Shown here: piece by piece, positions 41,365 through 51,215 of the stretch
Layout of the letters: each line of letters opens with the position of its first letter
Numbering within the stretch: position 1 is the stretch's first letter
From: Otis tarda
Lineage: Eukaryota > Chordata > Aves > Otidiformes > Otididae
Direction: 5' to 3'
Length of the DNA: 64,000 nucleotides
Assembly: GCA_026413225.1 (NCBI GenBank)
Contig: CM048553.1
Coordinates: 45,362,001 to 45,426,000, forward strand
Translations under genes and position numbers: made by a program
The notes under the pieces: generated by a model
Told to the model about the DNA's origin: nothing
Seen by the model: the letters and a program-made list of their open reading frames with translations, nothing else
Database searches by the model: none

Positions 41365-43559
41365 TGCAAACATTATCCAAAACTCCTGAGAAAATAGATT
41401 TTGTCATAGCTCACCCTGAAATCATTAGAACCCTGTTGACATGCTGCTAACTCAGGGACAAACTTAAACTGTAATGAAGTCTGTTTGACCCAGGTCACAA
41501 AATCAAAGATATGTATGACTGACAGGCACAGATCTGCAAGGACTACGCAGTCTGCCCCTCCACTCCGAGACGCGATCAAGGTCATGTCACTTCGGGTATT
41601 TTTGCACCATTGCTTTCATAGCTGGTCAATAGTCTCTGACTCCAAAATCTATTGACTGGCTGCGTATTGGACGGGAGGTAATTGCATAAGCTAACGGCGA
41701 GAGCGTTTGCTAGGCTGGTCTGGCATCCCACGCGTGCACTTAGAGCACATGCTGTTCGTTAGGCATTCAATCATACTGTTTAACCTTGCGTATTTATCTT
41801 TCACTTTGCAGCTACGTGGTTGGATATGGTGAAAGAAGTGAATTTTTAGAAGCATGAATTAAAACAAGATAAAAATAATTTAAATGTTCTGAGGTTTAGC
41901 ATACATAAGCTATACTTTTGAAGAAAATACTGTGGTTTATCTAATGTGGCTTCTACTCATTTCTACATTTTTGTACTATCTACTGAACTGAAATAAGGTT
42001 CAACAAAGGGTGACTAATACTGTAAGAATATTGTAATGAGTATTAATTAATATTTTGCAATTTAAATCAGAGACAATATGAAGTAGATCAGAAAAAACAT
42101 CTTGGAAAAAATCTACTACAAATGGGGTTGCTTTGTCTGCTGTGGCTCACAGCCCTATTAATCAGGCACAATACTCCAAGGCACATATTATGTGATTCTG
42201 CAAGTTTTCCTGACTTTGCACTTACTAATTTTGCAAACTTAACTGTTTCATTAACACTAGCTTTTTGTACTCGGTATTCCATCATGAATTGGGCACAAAA
42301 GAAAGAAAAGAAGATAATTATTTTTTTGCTGTTTGCTTTTACCTGCTATTTGTTGTAGCAGTTTCCCACTGTAAATTAAATAATTAAATAATTGTGATTG
42401 CTTACAGAGTCCTCAGGAGAGCTCCACTGTTCAGCATTTGCTTCTTTGTTATCTTCAGTTTAAAATTCTTCTCACCACCTCATAAAAAAATCTGCATTTT
42501 GGCTGTTTAACACTTGTGTATGGCTTTTTCTTTATAGAGAATTGTTTTCACCAGTTTGCAGCATCACAGGGCCATTGGTCTGTTAAATAAGGAAGCTGTG
42601 AAATTGTTCCTACAAGTCTCAAAGAACAAATCTTTTATCATATTACTTAAGTAGAGGGAAACTACTCTGGAGATCAATAGCTTTCAAAAGGACTCTGAGG
42701 GTTGCGCTGGTTGAGTTACTGAAAATAAGCGTTCAGTGTCACACTGTGGCTGTGTGGTTTAACACAGAAGTCCTGGTATTTATGAACAGGAGTATACCAG
42801 TATAGAAGGTGTTCATTGCTACTGTAAACAAGCATCAGTTATCATCTCTGGCTGTGGCAACCAAGAAGTTGCTGAAAAACTGGTCAGAGTCAGAAATGAG
42901 ACTTAAAAGTTACCTCAGACCTGAAGTCTGTAAGCTCCGTTCCCTGCAGAGTCTTCAACGCCATGCACAAAAACCTTGAGGGAAGGTTTGTGGTTCCAGA
43001 TACAAAGTTACCACAACTTCACACAATCAGTATAATCAGCGACAACAAATTTCCATTCAGTATTTTTTTTTCACCCTTTTACACAGAATACAATATTAGA
43101 TGTGGAAGAGGCTTACTGGGTTCTAAAGTGGGTGTTAATTTGCCTCTTCCATAGCTGGCTGGTACTGACAGATTAAGCCGATACGGTTCTTGCAGTTGTC
43201 AGCAAACAGCTCAAGGCCCAAGAAACTCCCTTTGTTGTAACTGTGCACCATTAACTCCTGGTTTCGTGGATTTTCACTTTTAAATGCTTTTTATCTTTTC
43301 AAATTGTATTCCTCAGGTTGTAGTTGAATTGTCAGAACACACACAGTGCTAAAACTAAGAGTAGTTAGCAGCTGGCTTACCAGGGCCAAATATAACTGGA
43401 AGATAACAGTGTTCTCTAAGCATTCGACACAGAGCTCAGCAAGTGCAAGAAGCTGACATTAAGCAGACAGATTTGAGGAATGCAGACTGTCAGCCACCTG
43501 ATAAAATGTTGGCTGTCCCATAGGAACCATATAGGAAAGTTGAGAGTGTTTGATTAGAT

Positions 43560-43862
43560 TATGAGCGCGTGTGAAACGAGTGCTGGTAACAGCAGAAACG
43601 CTGGCTTCTCTCTGTCATCCTCTCGTGCAGAGAGAAGGTCGCAGGTGGATTTGCCGGATAGGGTTTGTGAAAGGCAACGCGCGCTTCTCATCCACAGGGG
43701 CAGGATGAAGCTTCACGCCGGGGCACGCAGCGTCCTTGCTCAAAGCAAGGAGGAGATGCAAAGCATCTCGTCGCACATGGGCTCTGTGCACAGGGTTTGA
43801 AAACGAAGGGGAGGCCACGCTTCTCCTCGTGCCGGGCAGAAGCGACCTGGATTTCCAGTGAG
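43560..43862. promoter_or_regulatory. Second CpG-rich patch in ANO10 terminal intron
   Basis: About 20 CpG dinucleotides fall in 300 bases, including the runs GAGCGCGTG and AACGCGCGC, in otherwise CpG-poor intron. Both strands are open here in several frames, which I take as a consequence of base composition. No protein is recognised. Its regulatory nature is inference from composition alone. Confidence 0.4.
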
Positions 43863-44519
43863 GCTGTGGCTTGAACAAAGCGCAAGTGCTGCTTGTGGTA
43901 AATCCCTTGGCAACTCATCTGGTTTTGCTGTAGTCAAGGTCTGTGGTGTTAGCGTGTATTTCTGTTAGTTCGTGTTTGTAGCTATTTATTTTACTTGCAT
44001 ATATTATGTAGAATTGTTCATAGCACTACGTCATGAGATCAGACTTCCCTAGACTGGGGAGTGACCATTTGTTGGTAGCTACAGCCTAAAATTTGTGTTG
44101 TGTTACAGGTACTAAAATTTGTGTTTCTGATTGTGAGCACACAAAGGAAGTAGCCTGATTTCCAGACTTGGTATGCAGCTGCATTCGTGGTGTGAAAGTA
44201 TCTGTTATGTTTTATTAAAATGCTTTCAGAAAATTTAATGTTGAAATGTAGTGAAATCTAATTCATTGGTAAAGCCTGTTTGTAAACTGCATTGAGGAAT
44301 TTTTGCTGTGTCTACTGAAAGTATTATCTGATTGTATTATGTGTGCATTACAAAAAAATTTAAAAATTGAAATAACAAAACTATTGAATTACAGCAAATA
44401 AATATTTAGAGCGATTTTTAACAGCAGAGTTTTAGAATAAACTACACTATAGCCCCACTACAATAAACTAAAAAATTAGTTTAAACATACGCTTCACTTA
44501 TGTATTGCATCCATAGGCT

Positions 44520-44740
44520 GCTGCTGCTCCGTGCGCTGCATAAAGGAGTCGATCAGTTGGCCCAGCCACAGAGGGGAGAGAGACGCAATCCCGAGTTCTG
44601 CGCAGGGCCGGGCCCAGCGTGCCAGGGAGCAGGACTGGGCCCTCGGTTGTCGCGGAGCAGCCACCTATTTTGCAAAACAGAAGCATGAACCTTTCTGTAG
44701 TAACGCTCGGCTGATAACAAACGAAGAATGGTTTCCCGAG
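44520..44740. promoter_or_regulatory. Third CpG-rich patch in ANO10 terminal intron
   Basis: About 15 CpG dinucleotides fall in 220 bases, with a GC-rich centre near GCGCAGGGCCGGGCCCAGCG. Frames on both strands (44498-44755) are open through it but match nothing known to me. It lies 3.3 kb upstream of the ANO10 last exon. Confidence 0.4.
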
Positions 44741-47700
44741 GCAACTCCTTTCTGAGCTATGCTGCTGGTTAGTTTACCGAGGCTTTTAGGACCCCTCAGC
44801 TGAGCATTGTTTTTGTTTGTCGTTGTGTATCTAGTAGGTTTGAAAGGAGGTTGAGAAGTTTTTAATACCTCTTCTGTATTTTAAAAATGCTACTTAAAAC
44901 TTACAAAGAAATGTCTTCTTGATGGAAGAGTAGTTGACTCAGTCAGTGAGTTTGTCAGTGAGCCTGCTGGGGCCATCAGGGGAAAGGCCTGGTAAAAACA
45001 AACATTTCCGTTCACAGTAAAAGAAAAGAAAATTTAAAAATTCTTCAGCCTGAACTTGGCAAAAGAATTCCACTGTCTAATGATGCCACCACATGTTGCT
45101 TGCCGAAGTCATAGCTCTTAGGGGAGCCCGGTGCTGCCAGGTACTGCAAAATAGGTTTTGGTATTAGAAATTATAAAGAAGAGATGAAATATGCAGCTCT
45201 TGGGGTTCTCACATTGCTTGTGATTCATTTCCTGAACTACGTGAGTGACTGCATTTGGCCTGGTTTTGCCCAGGCTGTGTGTGCCATGGCAGCATGTGGA
45301 GCTGTTTTAAGAGGTTTTTCTACTCACTGGTCCCCTGAAGAAGCTGGGAAGTTTGTTTGTTCATCATATATTTTAAATATACTAGCATAAGATTAGCTCA
45401 GTTAAAATTAGGAAGGGGTTCAAAAATAAATGACAGTAGTCCTGCTTGTACAGAAATTTTTGGAAAGATTACCATCTAGTCATCATTAATAGTCATGTGC
45501 TTGGGTTTTTTCCAGATTTTGGCAAGCCCTGCAGAAATCAGAGAATAAAAATACCTTTCCAGTCTTCTACGTTCCTCATCCATCCCCGTATAATTACACC
45601 ACCACTGAGGATTTAAGAAAGTCATTCTAAAATAAGAGAATTAGGTTTGAATTTGATGTATCGCAAACTGAATTAAGTTGCTGCCTTCTGCATATTTTTA
45701 ATGTTTTTACAATAGGATTAGAAGTCACTTTGATTAAGATGCTGTAGTTCTATACAGACATTTATTTAAATAAGTGAATCGGGATACAGTAGAGGAATCT
45801 GTATTCCAGCATTTAGCTAAGGCTTTTTTTTTTCTGCGCTGTTGCTATGGAGAAGCATATAAATATTTGTATCACAAACTAATTTTACTTCCCTTATAGA
45901 TGGCATGGAAATACAGATAAAAATGGTAAACAAGAGTTGTTGTAGGTGGGTTTTATCATGCAGAGTAATGTTTTGGAAGGGGTTCAGACACAGACTGGCA
46001 GCAAAGGAAAGGTAGAAGGTGCTGTGTTAAAGCAATGTGACATCTTTATTATGGGATAGAAATGGCATGAAAGTGTCCACTGTATTTGCAGAAAAAAAAA
46101 AGGGGATTTCCTTTTTTTTCTTTTTGATAGTATTATTAGGTATTTGTCTTTCTAATAGCTCATATGTACTGGGCCATTTGTATCAAACCAAGTACAAGCG
46201 TAAAAGAAAGAACTTCTAACTCAGAAGCCCAATTCCATCCACCACTGGCTGGATATGGAAACCAAACAGCTGCTTAGGAGTTGGAAGCTGCATCAATTAT
46301 TTCTTCATATGATTGCTCACATTTTTTCACGTCCAGCCTTTTCCTTCCCCTGTGTGCCAGATTGCCTCGAAGGCAAGAGTCACGCTGGACGCCAGCCTAT
46401 GCCCTCCTGAATTCCAGCCGTGCTGTGTGTCTCCTTGCCTTTGCTCCTCACCCTGTCTTTCGGGCTGGGCTCCATCTGGTCTCCTTCCTCTGACTGTTGT
46501 CTCTCAAGTCGTCTTCTTTGGGGAATTAAGTGACTGCAATTATTTCTTAATATATCAATGTGGTTTCCAGCCTTTGAGATGTTGCAAGACTCTTTGCTGG
46601 TAACCCCAGGTGATGTGTGAAAGACGCCTTTGGCACAGCTCCAACTCTGCTCTTACTGCCCCTGTAAATTCTCCGTTATGAAATGTCCTTTTTAACAAGA
46701 AGCCTCAAAGAGCGGCTCTGCTGTCTCTTACTCAGCAGATACTGTTGACGCCTGGAATTGTTATTCTGGTTTCACATTGAGATCGTTCTGGTGACGACCT
46801 AAGATAATGAAAACAAAACTGGTTAACGACAGGATTGGAAATAACACATATCAGCATAACAGTCTGCTGCCTCTTTCTTATATCACGGGATGTTTTAGTT
46901 CGGTTCAACAGCAAAAACAGCAGCAATACAGAAATGCTGGATAACAGCTACAGGCTAACGTTTGTGCAGTGGGAAATCGGGGGGCAGCCTTGTGTCAGTA
47001 GTTCGTTGACCTTTTAAGATCCCTTTAAAACTTCATTAAAAGTCACTTAGCCTTAAATATTTATTTTTCTAAAAGTAAAAAACCCCTCTACAGTATTGAA
47101 GGCTTCATTATGAATTAAAATTTTACATCTGTAAAGAATGTACCTTAAAAATGTGCATAGGCTTGGCCGGTAGGTAGATTCTCCCACTGACAAAGCAAAT
47201 TGTATTTGTGTCTTCAGAATGAAGTTCTGCTGTAACAAGGAATAGTAGGAGTTTTCAGAACTCCCTTTGTCTCTGAGATTCTGCGTCCTTCATTGTAGTG
47301 AGCATTTTGCTTATCTGAAGTTATCTCAGAGAGCTGTCCAGTATTTTAATAAATAAATCAATCTGTGATTCAGAGATAAGCATTCTTAATTCCAGCCTGG
47401 TATCCATGTCTTCCTAAATGGAAGAGCAGATTTCCAGGGAAGCCAGTCAGCTTACTGCCATTGTTTCAGGTAACGACCAGCGCTGCCTGGGCAGGCGTGA
47501 GCAGAGAAAGGGGTTGGAGATTTCGGGGAGCAGTGGTGGCGATGCCGGCTTACGCAGTGCCCTGGCATGAGCACAGTTACTGCCGAGGAGTGGCAGAAGA
47601 CAGTAATTTCAGTAATTTCCCCCGCTTTTTCATTTTGCTGTTCTTACAGCAGTTTCCCCCTGGTCCTGAGTCTGAGGGAGAAGGGGTTTTTCTGTATCTG

Positions 47701-48013
47701 TTGGGCCTAGTGATTTCCACGTAAGGCGTTATTCATCATGAAAAGAATTAATTAACATACAAATTGCATCATGAGGTGCCAGCTTTTGGCACCTGCCTCT
47801 GTTAAAACCGTGTCAGTTATAAAAGTCAGGCAGAAGAGACTTGCAGTTTTGTTTTTAACTATGAAAGCGCAAGTTACTAATTTTTTTGTGTGTGTAGTTT
47901 TATTATTCAGTTGCATTCAGAAGTGTTCTGCTTTCAGAATTTGCTGGTTTTTTTCTAATTCGTCGTGCTACCACCACGCTTACTGTACCTCTTCTTTCTC
48001 CCTTCTCTCCCAG

Positions 48014-48049
48014 CAAATGAAGCTTGCGGCTGAGTCACTGAAGGAGTAA
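48014..48049 (+). CDS. ANO10: ANO10 last coding exon (11 codons plus stop)
   Basis: After the acceptor CTCTCCCAG, the frame reads QMKLAAESLKE and stops at TAA (48047-48049). Joined in phase 0 to the exon ending at 7676 it gives ALKQQ-QMKLAAESLKE, matching the remembered human ALKQQ-QMKLVTENLKE, which makes the call firm despite only 36 coding bases. The human protein continues for 11 more residues (EPMESGKEKAT), so this protein ends earlier at a TAA in place of the next codon. The segment is the distal cytosolic tail of the scramblase, past the last membrane helix and away from the lipid pathway, so a shorter tail is probably tolerated. The exon sits 40 kb from its neighbour. Confidence 0.93.
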   Translation, partial: QMKLAAESLKE

Positions 48050-48305
48050 ACATGAAGGAAGGAGGATGACTAAAGCAGTCACATGTGAATGCGGGCACTT
48101 CTCGAGCGTTTGTTTATGATGATGTGTAGCCCTCAGAGTGTGCACTCCACCATCTATTCAGTAGGTGGCACCTGCTTATATGATACTTGGTAAATATTCT
48201 CTGCCTGACACTGCAAAAAAAAAAAAGATATTTTCTCCGGCTCTCTTTGTTTCTGATAGGCCATTGGTGAAGTTAACTCCAAATAAAGCACTCCAGCTTA
48301 TGCTA
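48050..48305 (+). other. ANO10: ANO10 3'UTR (inferred)
   Basis: The sequence runs from the stop codon to about 20 bases past the first canonical polyadenylation signal. The 5' end is set by the stop codon. The 3' end is inferred and could extend further if later signals are used. It includes an A11-12 run near 48214-48226. Confidence 0.55.
48282..48287 (+). terminator. ANO10: ANO10 polyadenylation signal (AATAAA)
   Basis: This is the first canonical AATAAA after the ANO10 stop codon, 233 bases downstream of it. GT-rich sequence (TGCTAGGTCTGGTTG) begins about 13 bases later, as expected for a cleavage site near 48300. Confidence 0.6.
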
Positions 48306-49989
48306 GGTCTGGTTGAAATCTTCCAGACTCACCGTGCTTCAAGTGATTGAAAACAGATCCTATGAGTAAGCATCCAGAAGCTAAATAGAGTTTTCAACTG
48401 TAACTTTATAAAAGAAAAAAAAAAAAGGTGGTAGACAAGTATTTAATTCACAGTGTCCTGTCCCTTGGGGGTTATTGCCCCTTTTAGTCTCTATTACAAT
48501 TGCTAATCAATCCTGTATTATTTCAAAGAGTCCTTATCAGCTACTGTTTGCACATAACAAAGTAATTTAAATATTTTATAAATTGCATAATGAAATACAT
48601 TAATGTTTCCTGTATTATCTAAGAAATATTTAAACAAAAATATTACAAAGTATGCATTATGTATTCCTGTGTGCTAGTTATCTAAATAGCCCCAGCTAAA
48701 ATATTTTCAAAAGCTGGGTAAAAAGCAGATTCCTGATCAGTAATTTATGAAGTGTATTTATTTTTAAATTTACATTAGATTTTGATGTCACTTCCCTGGC
48801 TCTTCAACTGCAGTAGTGTATGACTGGATCTTTTGGTTAAAAGAACTGATAGTAACAGATCAATTAAACTTCATACTTGATAAACCAGTACTCGTGTATG
48901 TAGTGAATACCTGGGTTTTTTTCCTTGCATTTCATAAAAAGGTAATTTTCTTAATATTTTATTGTTTTCTGACAGTAATAGGACCAAAATTAACAGTGTT
49001 TGCTCCTGTGACCTTGAGATAGACAGTTTATTTTTCTCCTGCTGTGACCTTCTTTGGTAGATGTAACTTACCTATATGTGATACTTGCTGGAATTCTATT
49101 TGGAAAAAATCTGCTGTTAGAATAATTCAGGTGTTTGCCGACTTTGCACAGTTCAGATTTCTGCCACAGGGCCCCCACAGCAGAGCGATACAACGAAGCC
49201 AAAATAAGGTATTCTGTCTGGAATTTAAAAATAGCATTTCTCAAATTCTGCAAGTGTGACCCAGTAAGAAACGACTACGTTCCCTTGGGAAGAGGAGCAA
49301 AACCGTGCTACAGCTGCTGTCTCTGTTCTTGCTTCTCCCACCTTGCGGCCCCCACGCTGCAGCTATTTCAGGGGCATCTGAATGGCTGCTGCCATTTCAC
49401 AGCCTGTTCCTGAAGCTGCGGTGGGGTTGTGGTTGCACGGGCTCTGCCCTGAGCAAGCAGCGGGGACCTCTGAGATAAGCATGTCTCCCTTCCTGTAGCA
49501 CTGTAGAGATCCCAAAACCTAAGCTTTTTTGAGGAGAGGACCAATATGTTCATGAAAGCTCCCTAGCTTTCGCAGTTCCTTGCCCACTTTGATCTGAAGT
49601 AGCTCATGTTTGTTCAAGTTTTACTCATGCTGCCTAGTCAGTGTTTTTGAGAGAACAGTTCAGGAGAAAAATCTGTGGGATGGGTTCCTGGTGGAATATA
49701 TTCTTGTGAGCTTGTCACAGCCCTTTTGGAGGGGTTCTACTGGTCTGTGATTTGTGCTGGTTTGTGAGCGTGAAGTTGGTGCGGTTTGCTGATGGCAACT
49801 GTATCAGGTGTCTGGAGTAATTTTCTAAGATGGAAAAGGAATTGAGTGAGTCATGTCTCAGCTGTGATCATGTGAAAAAAATAAGTAATGACTTCTACAA
49901 AACGGACTTGGTCCTTGTAGTCTTTCCACTCTGCTGTTTTCTGGAGACTTAACAGGAAAATCACTAGTAAAGTTCAAGTACCCAGTGAC

Positions 49990-50110
49990 CTTAGCTGTTG
50001 CCCTTGCCTTGGGCAAATCTCTTCAGTTCTGCTTAGTTTCCTTACCTATAAAAGGGGTTAATACTGTTCTTTAGGTGGATTCTTCACCTAAAGCTATTAA
50101 GTGTGGAGGA
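49990..50110 (+). mobile_element. Probable MIR SINE relic (sense)
   Basis: The string TTGCCTTGGGCAAATCTCTT, then TTAGTTTCCTTACCTATAAA and AGGGGTTAATACTGTTC, parallels the core and 3' half of the MIR consensus (CTTGGGCAAGTCACTT, CAGTTTCCTCATCTGTAAAA, TGGGGATAATA). The element is an old tRNA-derived SINE mobilised by L2-type LINEs, found as sparse diverged copies in amniotes including birds. The right-hand portion is too diverged to bound precisely. It has no coding content. Confidence 0.65.
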
Positions 50111-51196
50111 ATTCTGACCTTCCATAATGTGAGTGAGAAGTATGGCAATCCTTTGCTTTACAGGGATTAGAATATTTTCTGGATACTGGGAGAACTCTTC
50201 TTTTAGCATGACAGCTGCTACGCGATCATGATAGTGGTTCTGTCCTACACAGCACTCTTCAGCTTGCTGAGAAATGTTACCTCTATATTGCCAAGTAATA
50301 TTTTGTCACTGAACTGAAATCGAGCTCCTTTTCCTCTGTATGTTGCTCTTTGTCCTTTTACTGGGGGTTTGCTGTGTTTCATGCTGTTTGATATTGGTTT
50401 GATATTGGGTTTTGGTTTGTTTGTTGGGGTGTTTTGGCTTTGTTTTGGTTTTTTTTTTTTACATTCACGATGTTACCTGTTGTCATTTCTCAGAGAAAAA
50501 ATGTTTCTGTCTGTGCTTCTCAATGTCTCTGTCCCTGTATTGTTTCCTTTCTGCTGCAGGTGCATCTGTAAAAATTGTGGGATGCTAGGAATGAAATTTA
50601 CTGACAAAAAAAAAATCTGTTGTCAGATGAAAATATTAGACAGAATAAATATTTACCAGTAACTGCCACTCACAAGTTTTGTAATCTGTTCCTAGTCTGG
50701 GTAACAGTGGAAGAGCAGACTTTTATTTTCCTGTCATGCTTTGGCCAGCCCCTGGTGCAGAGCTGACAGACGAGGCTGTTTTTCTCAGCGTGCACTAGAG
50801 AAGGGCACAGTGGGCTACAGGAGAAATGGGAGCCTGTGCTGAAGTGAAAGGAAACAAAGCCACCTAGATCAGAGGTGTCTGGTTCCTGGTAATTGTCTTC
50901 TCTTCTTCCTTGGGGTCATCAAGCAGTTTGCATACGGCTGCAGCTGCAGCTCGGTCCCTTCAGGCAAACCCTGGTGGGTTCACCTGGGGGTTGTGGAAAG
51001 CAGGAACAGGCTCTGAGCAGCTGCCTCGGGAGCCCGAGCTCCCACTGTGGGCAGAGAGTCCATCACTGGAGGTTGGTGGCGAAGCCCGTTACCCAACTAG
51101 AGAGATCCCGACCGAGACAGCCTTGGCTCCGGCCCTTTCAGGAGTGCAGGCAACAGACTTGGGTCTGTGGCAGTTCTTCTAATGCCTGGGTCCAAG

Positions 51197-51215
51197 AAAA
51201 AAAAAAAAAAAAAAA
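51197..51215. repeat. Poly-A run of 19
   Basis: A19 is followed by CAAACAAAAAGG. It could be the tail of a retroposed sequence lying to its left, but no source gene is recognisable there and no polyadenylation signal precedes it. Simple A-rich repeat is the safer reading. Confidence 0.8.

Larger units (their letters stand above)
7677..48013 (+). other. ANO10: ANO10 terminal intron, 40,337 bp
   Basis: The intron is bounded by donor GTAAGA at 7677 and acceptor TCTCCCAG ending at 48013. It holds most of the window. Recognisable contents are three CR1 fragments (25.9, 28.7 and 30.8 kb), several microsatellites and short tandem duplications, and three CpG-rich patches near its 3' end, each listed separately. 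Scattered open frames of up to 141-147 codons occur on both strands (for example 28110-28535 + and 32568-32993 -). None has a protein family I recognise or a convincing splice structure. I see no tRNA, rRNA or snRNA gene. Confidence 0.85.

Noticed and set aside
50890-51215. GC-rich open frames ending at an A19 run, as a processed pseudogene with tail
   Set aside because: No parent gene is recognisable, no polyadenylation signal precedes the A run, and processed copies are rare in birds.
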